Source of the DNA: Exilibacterium sp.
GTDB lineage: Bacteria; Pseudomonadota; Gammaproteobacteria; Pseudomonadales; Cellvibrionaceae
Direction: 5' to 3'
DNA: 51,840 nucleotides
NCBI GenBank assembly: GCA_028280195.1
Contig: JANQMH010000042.1
Span: 1-51,840 of the forward strand
In this document: in pieces, positions 39,797 through 48,016 of the stretch
How the letters are laid out: each line of letters begins with the position of its first letter
How positions within the stretch are numbered: position 1 is the stretch's first letter
The notes under the pieces: generated by a model
Seen by the model: the letters and a program-made list of their open reading frames with translations, nothing else
What the model was told of the DNA's origin: nothing
Database searches by the model: none
Program-made: the position numbers and the translations under genes

Positions 39797-40195
39797 ATGA
39801 ATGATGTCTACACCACACCGCAATCAGACCTGGATCTCGAGCAGGAAAACAATTCCGGGCAGGGAAAGGTAGAGAATATCCCTGAAGGCGTCAAAGGCTG
39901 GAGCTGGGGGGCATTTTCATTAAACTGGATTTGGGCCATTGGCAATAAGACGTGGATAGGCTTATTGGTACTGATACCCTATGTCGGCTTCATTTTTTCT
40001 TTTGTGCTCGGATTCAAGGGGCGCCAGTGGGCGTGGCAAAACAAAAGGTGGGAGAGTGTCGAGCACTTTCAGAGAGTGCAAAGAAAGTGGTCCTTCTGGG
40101 GAGTGGTGGTTTTGGTCGTGGGTTTTTTGGGTGTATTGGCGGCAATTGCCATCCCGGCTTACCAGGATTATCTCTCCCGGGCGGCGGGCAATTAG
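39797..40195 (+). CDS. Small membrane protein with pilin-like C-terminal helix
   Basis: About 132 aa from ATG 39797, with AAGGAGA upstream. A hydrophilic acidic N-terminus (~1-35) precedes GVKGWSWGAFSLNWIWAIGN and two helices (WIGLLVLIPYVGFIFSFVLG; WSFWGVVVLVVGFLGVLAAI). The end AAIAIPAYQDYLSRAAGN is the same wording as the start of type IV pilin helices (…LAAIAIPAYQDY…), but here it is at the C-terminus, with no prepilin peptidase site and no globular pilin domain after it. Similar hypothetical proteins occur in other gammaproteobacteria. Function unknown. Confidence 0.75.
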   Translation: MNDVYTTPQSDLDLEQENNSGQGKVENIPEGVKGWSWGAFSLNWIWAIGNKTWIGLLVLIPYVGFIFSFVLGFKGRQWAWQNKRWESVEHFQRVQRKWSFWGVVVLVVGFLGVLAAIAIPAYQDYLSRAAGN

Positions 40196-40261
40196 TTGGT
40201 GCGCGAGCATAAACGCTTTAACGGATTCCGGTTTGTTACATTCCCGCTCAGCTACCGGCCA

Positions 40262-41590
40262 TCACAAATAACCTGTCAACCATTTACGCGACCGAAACCG
40301 CCACAGTACCATACTGGCTTTCACGATATAATCCCCCAGCAGCGTAGCGAACACCCATTCCACGGGCAGCCCCAGGGCTTTTACCAGCGCCGCCAGCCCG
40401 ATGCGGGTCAGTACGAAACCGCAGAATGTCGACAGCAGTGGAAAGCGTGTGTCGCCGGCGCCGCGCAGAGCGCCGCCGAGGGCGAAGTCCACCGCCAATA
40501 GCGGCTGGGCCAGACCCAGGCACCATAAAAACACTACTGTCAGGCGAATCACTTCCGGCTCGTCGATCATCATCGCCGCCAGCGGGCGCGCAAAGATAAT
40601 TGCCAGCGCGCCGAAAAAAGCCATGGTAATTACCGCCAGCTTCAGCGAGCGGTAACCGACCTGCACCGCCCCCTCCGGGTTTTTGGCGCCCAGTTGCTGG
40701 CCCACCAGCGCCGACCCGGCGATGGAAAACCCGAGGCCGATTACCATGGTTACGGACAACAGGCTGAGCCCGATGCCATAGGCGGCAAAAGCCTCGGTGC
40801 TGTACCCGGCAATCAGCCACAGAAACGCAAACAGCGCCAGCTGCACCACCCCCTGTTCCGCCATAGCGGGGTAAGCGACATGCCACAGGCGCCTGAATTC
40901 GGCACCCAGGCGGCCGGGTGCGCTGGCCATGCAGGGAATCGCCAGCCGCTTCGTCAACCACAGATAGATGAATATCACGCAGCCGGCGCTGAAGCCGATG
41001 GCAGTGCCGATGGCGGTGCCGGTAATGCCCCAGTTGGGCAGTCCCCACCAGCCGTAGGTGAGAGCGGCGCTCAGCGGTAGATAGACCAGCTGCACAAACA
41101 GCGCGATATAGAGTGGCGTGCGGGCATCACCGACGGCGCGCAAGGCCGTTCCCATGACAATGTTGACGCTGAAAGTGAGGCTGAGGGCCTGGGTCCAGCG
41201 GATGTAGCTGACAGTATTGCTGCGGGTCTGCCCGACAAGCCCGAAAAAATCGGCAATCAACGGCGCCAGAGTGATGGCCAGGGCGCTGAAGACCAGGGTA
41301 ACGCCGGCGCCAGTGGCCATCGCCAGATTGGTATAGAGGGAGAGATTCTGGCGATCGTCTGCACCCCAGGCGCGGGCGATCAGTGCGGTGGCGCCGGCGC
41401 CGAGGCCCATCATCAGCGCGTGCAGAATAAACAGCACCCGGGTGCCGGCGGTTACCGCAGCAACGCCCTCGGTACCCAGGTCACTGACGATTTTAATGAC
41501 CGCAAGCCCGCTGAGCGTGTTGAGCAGATAAACGGCAATGCTGGGCCAAGCCAGTGCCAGTATGCCTGGCTTAGCGGTGTTAGACGGCAT
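40262..41590 (-). CDS. MATE family efflux transporter
   Basis: 442 aa with about 12 transmembrane helices in two homologous halves. Family marks: early GTRVLFILHALMMGLGAGAT and, in the second half, GLGFSIAGSALVGQQLGAKN, the Q-x-G-A region typical of MATE proteins (here GQQLGAKNPEGA). Expected to export cationic drugs, dyes or metabolites using Na+ or H+. The ATG at 41590 has only a weak ribosome site. Substrate unknown; convergent with the small membrane protein gene. Confidence 0.93.
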   Translation of the reverse strand: MPSNTAKPGILALAWPSIAVYLLNTLSGLAVIKIVSDLGTEGVAAVTAGTRVLFILHALMMGLGAGATALIARAWGADDRQNLSLYTNLAMATGAGVTLVFSALAITLAPLIADFFGLVGQTRSNTVSYIRWTQALSLTFSVNIVMGTALRAVGDARTPLYIALFVQLVYLPLSAALTYGWWGLPNWGITGTAIGTAIGFSAGCVIFIYLWLTKRLAIPCMASAPGRLGAEFRRLWHVAYPAMAEQGVVQLALFAFLWLIAGYSTEAFAAYGIGLSLLSVTMVIGLGFSIAGSALVGQQLGAKNPEGAVQVGYRSLKLAVITMAFFGALAIIFARPLAAMMIDEPEVIRLTVVFLWCLGLAQPLLAVDFALGGALRGAGDTRFPLLSTFCGFVLTRIGLAALVKALGLPVEWVFATLLGDYIVKASMVLWRFRSRKWLTGYL

Positions 41591-41780
41591 TTTTAGGACA
41601 TTAGGTTATATGAAGAAAGCCGCTAGTGTAGCGCAGATTGGCAATGGCGGCGAAATGATCCTTTTTAAGGGTGTTCTGGCAGAAGTGGGCAGAAGTGTCC
41701 TGGCAGAAGTACTGGAAAAAGTGTTTCGGCGAAAGTTGTCCTGGCCAGATATCAAAGAAGATTACCAATCTTAACAATGT

Positions 41781-41814
41781 TGATAATAATTATTATTTGC
41801 ATATAATCATTGCA
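41781..41814 (+). promoter_or_regulatory. Candidate Fur box
   Basis: GATAATAATTATTATTTGC (41782-41800) matches the 19-base Fur consensus GATAATGATAATCATTATC at 14 positions, and the flanking AT-rich bases continue the pattern (ATAATCATTGC). It lies about 60-80 bases before the TonB-dependent receptor start, where an iron-repressed promoter is expected. Confidence 0.6.
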
Positions 41815-41860
41815 GTCGATGTCTTTGTTCACTGACGTTCCAATACCAGGGGAGAAGAGA

Positions 41861-44116
41861 ATGCAACGGAGAAAGCAGCAGCGGGTTATCCCGAGCCTTA
41901 CCTGTCCCGTGCTTATCACGGCAGCGATAGCGGCCACAGTGGCTGCAGTGCCGCATGGACGGGCGCAGACTGAAACCGAGCCAGCCGCTGCAGCAGACCC
42001 CGGCGCCGACCTGGAACAGGTTGTCGTCACCGCCACCCGGCTGCCGCGGCTGCAACAGGATATTGCCGGCACGGTAACGGTGATTCAGGCCGAGGAGCTG
42101 GAACGGCGACTGAGCGACGACCTCGACGATATCGTGCGCTACGAGCCGGGCCTGTCGATGAACCGGACGGCGCGCGGCGGCAACCAGGGTTTCATCATCC
42201 GCGGTATCGGCGGCAACCGCGTGCTGATGGTGGTCGACGGTGTGCGCAGTAACGATATCTATGCCGCCGGGCCCAGCGCCTATGGCAAGGATGCCTTTGA
42301 AGTCGACGACCTGCGCGCGGTTGAAATCATTCGCGGCCCGGCCTCGGTATTGTATGGGGCCGATGCGCTGGGCGGTGCGGTGATATTCACTACCAAAGAC
42401 CCGCAGGACTATCTCGACGAAACCGCCGGGGGAGATACTTACCTGGCATTGCGGGCCGCGGGCTCGAGTGCCGATCAGCAGAACAAGCTGGGTTTTACCG
42501 CCGCCACACAGTGGGGCGACTGGGGAATGATGGCGCAGTACACGCGGCGCGACTTCCAGGAATTGGAGATCGAAGGTGCCACCGCACTCGATCCTCAGGA
42601 CGGCACCTCCGATAATCTGCTGCTAAAAGGGGTCTGGCGCCCCGCCGAGCGGCATCGATTGACACTGGCTTTCGATACTCAGCAGGAGGAGATAGATACC
42701 CGGCTATTGTCAGATTTGAGCGACAGCGTCGAGCGCTCCCAGGGCCGCGACGAGAGCGATCGCTATCGCTTCAGTGTCGAACACCACTGGCAGTGGGACA
42801 ACGCCGTTGCCGATCACCTGGAGACACAGGTTTACTGGCAGGACTCTGAGGCGCTGCAACAGACGCAGCAGCGCCGCAACAACAGTTACTCGTTTGGCAT
42901 CTTTACGCCCAGCCTGGTGGATCGTGTCAGTGATTTCGAGTTCAATCAGCAGATCGAAGGCATCGGCGCCACCCTGGTCAAAGGCTTTACTACCGCCTCT
43001 GTGCAGCACGCCCTGGTCTATGGTTTCAGCTGGGAGCGCACCGATACGGAACGGCCGCGCCAGCGCTGTGAAACCGATGTCGCCAGCGGCGCGCGCAGCT
43101 GTGAAATCCGCCAGTTTTTCCCCGGCGCGCCGGCGGAGGTGTTTCCCAATAAAACCTTTCCCGATACCGAGACCGAGCGCGCCGGCCTCTATATTCAGAA
43201 TGAAATTACCCTGCCCGGGCGCCTGACAGTGATTCCCGGGCTGCGCTACGACCGCTACCAACTCGAGGCCGACCTCAATGATCCGGCTCTGGTGGATACC
43301 GCGGCTCTGGGATTTGGGATCGAGTCGATCGAGGAGAGCGAGCTGTCTGCCAGCCTCGGTATAATCTACGATATCGATGCCTCCATCGCCCTGTTTGCCC
43401 AGTACGCCGAGGGCTTCCGGGCGCCGAACTTTGATGAGGCCAACCAGTCTTTTATCAACCTGGCATTTCGCTATGCCACCCTGCCCAATCCCGACCTGAA
43501 GCCGGAGACCAGTCGCGGCTATGAAGTGGGCATTAAAGGTGAATTTGAGCGCGCGCGCTTCAGCTTTGCCCTGTTTGACAACCACTATGACGACTTTATC
43601 GATGACCGTTTTATCGGTCTCACAGCCGACGGTATCAGTTTGTTCCAGCAGCAGAATGTGGCTGAAGCGCGCATTTACGGCGCCGAGCTGAGCGCAACCT
43701 GGCGCCTTGACAGCGCCTGGCAACTGCGCGGCTCGCTGGCTTACAGCCGCGGCGACGATGAAGAAGCGGATATGCCTCTCGATCAGATCGAGCCCCTGTC
43801 TGCCGTGCTGGGTGCCGCTTATAACGCCGCCGGCAATCTCTGGGGGCTGGAGGCGATTGCCACGCTGGTTGACAAAAAGGATCGGGTCTCGGCCGACGAC
43901 CGGGTAACAGCGGCCGGCTACGGGTTTGTCGACCTGCTGGGCCACTATAACTTCTCTGAGCAGTTGGGCCTGCGCTTCGGCGTATTGAATCTGTTCAACA
44001 AGCAGTATGCGCGCTGGTCCAATATCGAGGGCCTGCCCGCCAGTGCGCTCAGCGCCATCGGTCGCGGGCAGGAAGCCGGCACGGAATTGCGTGTCGGCCT
44101 GGACCTGCGCTTTTAG
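41861..44116 (+). CDS. TonB-dependent receptor, probable haem/haemoglobin type
   Basis: 751 aa outer-membrane receptor. Signal peptide to about AVPHGRAQ, then plug domain starting LEQVVVTATRLPRLQQDIAG with AVEIIRGPASVLYGADALGG. The barrel carries GFRAPNFDEANQ and NPDLKPETSRGYEVG, the FRAP and NP(N/D)L boxes shared by bacterial haem receptors, and a Cys pair in RCETDVASGARSCEIRQFF. It ends with an aromatic-terminal LDLRF strand. Start ATG 41861 follows GGAGAAGAGA. A Fur-box-like site upstream fits iron-starvation control. No hemin-transport genes or TonB follow; the stop is adjacent to that of the convergent peroxiredoxin gene. Confidence 0.93.
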   Translation: MQRRKQQRVIPSLTCPVLITAAIAATVAAVPHGRAQTETEPAAAADPGADLEQVVVTATRLPRLQQDIAGTVTVIQAEELERRLSDDLDDIVRYEPGLSMNRTARGGNQGFIIRGIGGNRVLMVVDGVRSNDIYAAGPSAYGKDAFEVDDLRAVEIIRGPASVLYGADALGGAVIFTTKDPQDYLDETAGGDTYLALRAAGSSADQQNKLGFTAATQWGDWGMMAQYTRRDFQELEIEGATALDPQDGTSDNLLLKGVWRPAERHRLTLAFDTQQEEIDTRLLSDLSDSVERSQGRDESDRYRFSVEHHWQWDNAVADHLETQVYWQDSEALQQTQQRRNNSYSFGIFTPSLVDRVSDFEFNQQIEGIGATLVKGFTTASVQHALVYGFSWERTDTERPRQRCETDVASGARSCEIRQFFPGAPAEVFPNKTFPDTETERAGLYIQNEITLPGRLTVIPGLRYDRYQLEADLNDPALVDTAALGFGIESIEESELSASLGIIYDIDASIALFAQYAEGFRAPNFDEANQSFINLAFRYATLPNPDLKPETSRGYEVGIKGEFERARFSFALFDNHYDDFIDDRFIGLTADGISLFQQQNVAEARIYGAELSATWRLDSAWQLRGSLAYSRGDDEEADMPLDQIEPLSAVLGAAYNAAGNLWGLEAIATLVDKKDRVSADDRVTAAGYGFVDLLGHYNFSEQLGLRFGVLNLFNKQYARWSNIEGLPASALSAIGRGQEAGTELRVGLDLRF

Positions 44117-44860
44117 TCAGCCTGCCTGGGCTTGCAGCCAGTCCTCCAGCTGCTCGGCACCGCCGACCAGGTTGCCGTCGACAAAAACCTGCGGCGTGGT
44201 GCCGCGCCCGGTCACGGCGGCCAGCGAACTGTAGCTGAGGCCCTGAGAACCCAGCGAGATCTCCTCATAGTGGATACCGGCGTCCTGTAGCAGCTGCTTG
44301 GCGTGGCTGCAGTGCGGGCAGCCGGGTTTGGTGAAAACGCTCACCCGGTGCGGCTGGCGCGCCTCGGGATTGATGTAGTTGAGCATGGTATCGGCGTCGC
44401 TGACCTTGAAGGGGTCACCGGGCTCTTCCGCTTCGATAAACATTTTTTCGATAATGCCGTCTTTCACCAGCATGCTGTAGCGCCAGGAGCGCCTGCCGAA
44501 ACCGAGGTCCCGCTTCTCCACCAGCATGCCCATACCTTCGGAGAAGTCGCCGTTGCCATCCGCCAGAAACATAACGTTCTCGGCCTGCTGATCCCTGGCC
44601 CAGGCGTTCATGACGAAGGTATCGTTAACCGACAGGCAGACAATGGTATCCACGCCGTTGGCCTCGAATACCGGCGCCAGTTCGTTGTAGCGCGGCAGGT
44701 GGGTGGAAGAGCAGGTCGGTGTAAATGCGCCGGGCAGGGCGAACAGTACTACTGTCTTACCCTTGAAAATATCTTCGCTGCTGATCTGTACCCAGTCATT
44801 GCCCTGGCGGATGGGGAAGATGACCTGGGGTACGGGCTGGCCTTCTGTATTTGGCAACAT
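44117..44860 (-). CDS. Peroxiredoxin-glutaredoxin fusion (Prx5 type)
   Basis: 247 aa. Residues 1-160: peroxiredoxin-5 fold with peroxidatic Cys50 in LPGAFTPTCSSTHLPRY. Residues ~170-247: glutaredoxin with VFTKPGCPHCSHAKQLL (Cys181, Cys184) and TPQVFVDGNLVGG. The fusion lets the glutaredoxin domain recharge the peroxidase with glutathione, as in known hybrid Prx5 proteins. CPHC rather than the usual CPYC/CPFC should shift the redox potential slightly. Stop codon is back to back with that of the haem-type receptor; a role against haem- or iron-driven peroxide stress is possible but inferred. Confidence 0.95.
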   Translation of the reverse strand: MLPNTEGQPVPQVIFPIRQGNDWVQISSEDIFKGKTVVLFALPGAFTPTCSSTHLPRYNELAPVFEANGVDTIVCLSVNDTFVMNAWARDQQAENVMFLADGNGDFSEGMGMLVEKRDLGFGRRSWRYSMLVKDGIIEKMFIEAEEPGDPFKVSDADTMLNYINPEARQPHRVSVFTKPGCPHCSHAKQLLQDAGIHYEEISLGSQGLSYSSLAAVTGRGTTPQVFVDGNLVGGAEQLEDWLQAQAG

Positions 44861-45002
44861 AAAACAAATCCTCTAAAACGAATGGCTGAAACAACTGTAA
44901 ATTCAGCACAGAGGATAAGGTTTTTTGGGGGGATAGATAAAATTAATTATTAGTATGGTGCTGATAGCTTTAGCTTAAGGCTAATGTGCGTCGCGCCAGC
45001 CT

Positions 45003-45039
45003 AAATAAAAGCGGCCCGGGCCAATAATGCGCCCGGGCC
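45003..45039 (-). terminator. Terminator of the sigma/anti-sigma operon
   Basis: Read on the minus strand: stem GGCCCGGGC (45039-45031) with GCCCGGGCC (45021-45013), then GCTTTTATTTAG. It follows the anti-sigma stop codon at 45082 by about 40 bases. Confidence 0.75.
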
Positions 45040-45081
45040 ACACCCTTAATTTCACTGACTGGCTCCTAGTCTAGCTGACTT

Positions 45082-45729
45082 TCAGCTGGGCTTAAAGCCG
45101 AGAAACGGGTTCAGCAGGCGATAAAACCAGCCGGTCAGCGATACCGGCGCTTCGACTACCGACAGGCACAGACAATCCTGGTTCTGGGTAGCTCTGGGGC
45201 GATGGATATCGCCGGGTTCACGCAGCAGAAAATCGCCTGGCGTATACACGCCATCGTCATCGGAAAAGCTGCCTTTCAGCACCACGGTCACTTCCTGGCC
45301 GCGGTGGCCATGCTCGGCGACCTTGCCGCCGCGGCTGATCTTGTGCAGGGCAACTTCATAACGGTCCTGGCCGGTGTTAAGGCGCGAGACCTTTAACGAT
45401 GGTGACAGGCGCCGCCAGCGCAGGGCTTTGAGATCGGGTACCAGTTTCTCCACCACGCCGGGCAGGTTAAAACGGCTGGCCGAACTTGCGGGCATCTCTA
45501 TAGGATTGTCAATTCTGGCCATTAGCTTGTCGAGTAAACCTTCGTCCACCGGCACCGACTGACCTTCTTCCAACAGGCTGCCGCCGAGACTGTTGAGCTG
45601 CTCCAGCCGGTGCTGGCAGTGGCTGCAGAAATGCAGGTGTGCCGATATGCCGATAGAGAGCCCAAAGGGCAGACTGCCGGCTGCGTATTCCGCCAGTAAA
45701 TTCTCGTTGGGGTGGTGTTTTACCATCAT
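45082..45729 (-). CDS. chrR: ChrR-type zinc anti-sigma factor with cupin domain
   Basis: 215 aa. The N-terminal anti-sigma domain has HPNENLLAEYAAGSLP and the zinc knuckle H-x3-C-x2-C as HLHFCSHCQ. The C-terminal cupin has VAEHGHRGQEVTVVLKGSFS and PGDFLLREPGDIHRP, with the His/Glu ligands used for a second zinc in ChrR. In Rhodobacter the homologue holds the ECF sigma factor inactive and releases it on singlet-oxygen stress; I infer the same here. The AAAGGTGAG ribosome site precedes ATG 45729; a GTG at 45735 overlaps it. Encoded after the sigma gene, with a short tandem repeat in the 71-base gap. Confidence 0.92.
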   Translation of the reverse strand: MMVKHHPNENLLAEYAAGSLPFGLSIGISAHLHFCSHCQHRLEQLNSLGGSLLEEGQSVPVDEGLLDKLMARIDNPIEMPASSASRFNLPGVVEKLVPDLKALRWRRLSPSLKVSRLNTGQDRYEVALHKISRGGKVAEHGHRGQEVTVVLKGSFSDDDGVYTPGDFLLREPGDIHRPRATQNQDCLCLSVVEAPVSLTGWFYRLLNPFLGFKPS

Positions 45730-45747
45730 ACTCACCTTTAACTATAA

Positions 45748-45792
45748 GGCCTTCAAACAACAGGACCTTCAAACAATAGAACCTTCAAACCA
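45748..45792 (-). repeat. Three-copy CCTTCAAAC tandem repeat between sigma and anti-sigma genes
   Basis: GGCCTTCAAACAACA, GGACCTTCAAACAATA and GAACCTTCAAACCA follow one another, about 15-16 bases per unit, filling most of the gap between the sigma-factor stop and the anti-sigma ribosome site. Confidence 0.8.
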
Positions 45793-45800
45793 GGAGCCCT

Positions 45801-46448
45801 TTAGCCCCGCAACATAACCTGCAGCTTCTTCAGCGCCAGGCGCACCCGGGATTTTACCGTGCCCAGTGGTAGATCCAGCTCCGATGCCACTTCACTGTGA
45901 GACTTGCCCTCCATATACACTTTGGTCAGGATATGTGACTGTTCCACCGGCAACTGGCGGAAGCAGGACTTGATCGAATCGTGATCGCGCGAGTGCTGCA
46001 GCAGGGAATAGGGCTCGTTGTCCTCGTCCGGCTGCCAGACATCGTCCGCCTCCAGGCCGGTATTCTGATGCTTGGCACCCCGTCGCAGCAGATCGATGCG
46101 ACAGTTGCGGGCGATGGTGTAGATCCAGGTACTGGCGGCGGCCTTGCGGGAGTCGAAGTAGGGCGCTTTTTGCCATACTTTGAGCATCACCTCTTGTACC
46201 AGTTCGTCACTGTTTTCCACACCCATGTCCCGCGGTGTTTTCGACAGGCTGTAGCCCTTGATCAATGGCGCAAAATGCTTGAACAATCGAATGAATGCGG
46301 CCCGATCACGATTGCTGCCAACTTCGGACAGCAGGCTGCTCCAGTCGTCATTGCGCTCGGACTTCACATGCATTGCGCGATCTCTGGATGGGGAGGAGCC
46401 GGCCACAGCGGACGATTCAACCCTCGAGTTCAAGTGGTTTTTAAGCAT
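45801..46448 (-). CDS. rpoE: ECF RNA polymerase sigma factor (RpoE/ChrR group, ECF11-like)
   Basis: About 215 aa from ATG 46448; MHVKSERNDDW at 46373 is an alternative start. Region 2: FAPLIKGYSLSKTPRDMGVE ... ELVQEVMLKVWQKAPYFDSR and AASTWIYTIARNCRIDLLRR. Region 4: LPVEQSHILTKVYMEGKSHS, EVASELDLPLGTVKSRVRLA. It would direct RNA polymerase to TGATCC-N16-CGTAA promoters, one of which lies before its own gene (autoregulation) and one before the divergent lipid-modification operon. Released from ChrR under photo-oxidative or organic peroxide stress, by analogy with the characterised pair. Symbol by homology of the pair, not unique to this locus. Confidence 0.92.
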   Translation of the reverse strand: MLKNHLNSRVESSAVAGSSPSRDRAMHVKSERNDDWSSLLSEVGSNRDRAAFIRLFKHFAPLIKGYSLSKTPRDMGVENSDELVQEVMLKVWQKAPYFDSRKAAASTWIYTIARNCRIDLLRRGAKHQNTGLEADDVWQPDEDNEPYSLLQHSRDHDSIKSCFRQLPVEQSHILTKVYMEGKSHSEVASELDLPLGTVKSRVRLALKKLQVMLRG

Positions 46449-46500
46449 AGTAACCAGCCGCTGCCTCACTGCCAATAACTTATTTATAGAACAGTGACTT

Positions 46501-46527
46501 TTACGCTGCATCAAGGCCGGCGGATCA
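46501..46527 (-). promoter_or_regulatory. ECF promoter of the sigma/anti-sigma operon
   Basis: On the minus strand: TGATCC (46527-46522), 16 bases, CGTAA (46505-46501). It is identical in both boxes and spacing to the facing promoter at 46582-46608. About 53 bases before the sigma-factor ATG. Confidence 0.75.
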
Positions 46528-46581
46528 CCGCCGGTTGGGAATTTTGCCGGGCCGCAATGCTGCGGGCTGCAGCCGGCTCTG

Positions 46582-46608
46582 TGATCCAAGGCGCCAGCTA
46601 TTCCGTAA
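46582..46608 (+). promoter_or_regulatory. ECF promoter of the lipid-modification operon
   Basis: TGATCC (46582-46587), 16-base spacer, CGTAA (46604-46608). About 61 bases before the first gene of the operon at 46670. Same pattern on the opposite strand 55 bases away. Confidence 0.75.
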
Positions 46609-46669
46609 TTTGGGGTAACGATGGCACACTGCGGAGCCACTTGAGCCAACTACCGGGACAGTACATATT

Positions 46670-47092
46670 ATGGCGGTGATAATCGAACAATTTAAGCGTT
46701 TTTACCAGGTTTTTGATCCCAAGGCCCTGCACGAGATGGACGCGATTTACACTGATGATGTGGAGTTTCGCGACCCCATTCATCAGGTCAATGGCAGAGC
46801 GCAGCTACGCGCCTATATGGAGCACATGGCCGGTAACCTGGATTCCTGTCGCTTTTTCTATCTCGAGGAGCAAATCAGCGGTAACACCGCCTTTGTCAAG
46901 TGGAATATGCATTTTACTCACCCGAAGCTGGCCGGTGGCAAGGAGCTGACGGTACGCGGTATGAGCGAAGTGCGCTTTGACGATCGTATCTATTACCAGG
47001 AAGATTTTTATGATATGGGCGCCATGGTCTACGAGCACGTGCCGGTATTCGGCAGGGTCGTGCAGTGGCTGCGCCATCGTCTGGCCGCCTAG
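46670..47092 (+). CDS. NTF2-like (SnoaL-type) protein of the ChrR regulon
   Basis: 140 aa, one NTF2-like cone fold: QFKRFYQVFDPKALHEMDAI and YTDDVEFRDPIHQVNGRAQL at the N-terminus, FVKWNMHFTHPKL in the middle and VRFDDRIYYQEDFYDMGAMV in the second half. Such proteins act as isomerases, cyclases or small-ligand binders. First gene of an operon directly under the ECF promoter; homologues are regular members of ChrR-regulated clusters, but a reaction is not known. Next gene starts about 90 bases on. Confidence 0.9.
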   Translation: MAVIIEQFKRFYQVFDPKALHEMDAIYTDDVEFRDPIHQVNGRAQLRAYMEHMAGNLDSCRFFYLEEQISGNTAFVKWNMHFTHPKLAGGKELTVRGMSEVRFDDRIYYQEDFYDMGAMVYEHVPVFGRVVQWLRHRLAA

Positions 47093-47111
47093 GGTGGCCT
47101 CGGATAGCAGT

Positions 47112-47136
47112 GCTGCGGGTTTTTCGCTACCGCAGC
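47112..47136 (+). other. Hairpin within the operon
   Basis: GCTGCGG (47112-47118) pairs with CCGCAGC (47130-47136) around an 11-base T-rich loop, in the gap between the first and second genes of the operon. No T-run follows, so it is more likely an mRNA-stability or processing element than a terminator. Confidence 0.4.
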
Positions 47137-47182
47137 TTATCAATGGCCGGCTGACGCCCAGCGGCGTAATCGGGGGTTGTAT

Positions 47183-47965
47183 ATGAGTGTTTTTACCACA
47201 GAAATCAGCGGTGCCAATATCTGGATCACCGGCGCCAGCTCCGGCATCGGCCGGGAACTGGCAATAAAACTGGCGCAGGCCGATAACACGGTATTTGTCA
47301 GTGCCCGCAGCCGCGCGGCGCTCGACGGCCTGCGCGCTCAGGACCCGCAGCGGCTGATTCCGCTGGTGTGCGATGTCGGCGACCGCGAGTCGATGGCGGA
47401 TGCGGGGCGCAAATTGCGCGCCATGACCGACAGTCTGGACATGGTTATTCTCAATGCCGGCACCTGCGAGTATGTGGACAACGCCGATCTCGATCTCGAT
47501 ATGTTCGAGCGGGTGTTTGCGGTGAACTTCTTCGGCGTGGTCAATTGCCTGGCTCTGGCCAAGCCGCTGTTGCAGCGCGCGCAGCGGCGCGGTCATATCG
47601 TCGGCATCGGCAGCCTGTCCACGGTAGTGGGGCTGCCCCGCGCCGAGGCCTATGGCGCTTCAAAAGCGGCCATGCAGTACCTGCTCGACTCACTGCGTGT
47701 GGATCTGATTCACGAAAAAATCGATGTCACCGTAGTGCGTCCCGGGTTTGTCGAAACGCCGATGACTGCCGCCAACGATTTTCCCATGCCCTTCGTGATG
47801 AATACCGAGCAGGCCGCCGCCAGCATCCTCAAAGGTATTGCGCAGCGCCGGCGCATGGTGGAATTTCCCCGGCGTCTCAGCTGGTCGCTGCGTATCGCGG
47901 CAATGTGGTCGGGTCTGTGGTACAGCGTTATGGCACCGCGGCTCAGCCGGGTAAACAAGCTGTGA
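47183..47965 (+). CDS. Short-chain dehydrogenase/reductase
   Basis: 260 aa. Rossmann motif NIWITGASSGIGRELAIKLA (T-G-x3-G-I-G), D at CDVGDRE, NAG motif LNAGTCEYVDN, Ser in GIGSLSTVVG and the catalytic Y-x3-K as EAYGASKAAMQYLLDSL, followed by VVRPGFVETPM. NAD(P)H-dependent oxidoreductase. Second gene of the operon; ATG 47183 follows GGGGGT. A keto or alcohol group on a fatty-acid or lipid intermediate is plausible because the neighbours act on lipids. Confidence 0.92.
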   Translation: MSVFTTEISGANIWITGASSGIGRELAIKLAQADNTVFVSARSRAALDGLRAQDPQRLIPLVCDVGDRESMADAGRKLRAMTDSLDMVILNAGTCEYVDNADLDLDMFERVFAVNFFGVVNCLALAKPLLQRAQRRGHIVGIGSLSTVVGLPRAEAYGASKAAMQYLLDSLRVDLIHEKIDVTVVRPGFVETPMTAANDFPMPFVMNTEQAAASILKGIAQRRRMVEFPRRLSWSLRIAAMWSGLWYSVMAPRLSRVNKL

Positions 47966-48016
47966 GATCTTCGATGTTTGCGACGTTTTTTGCCGCATGA
48001 TAACAAGGATAGCGTT

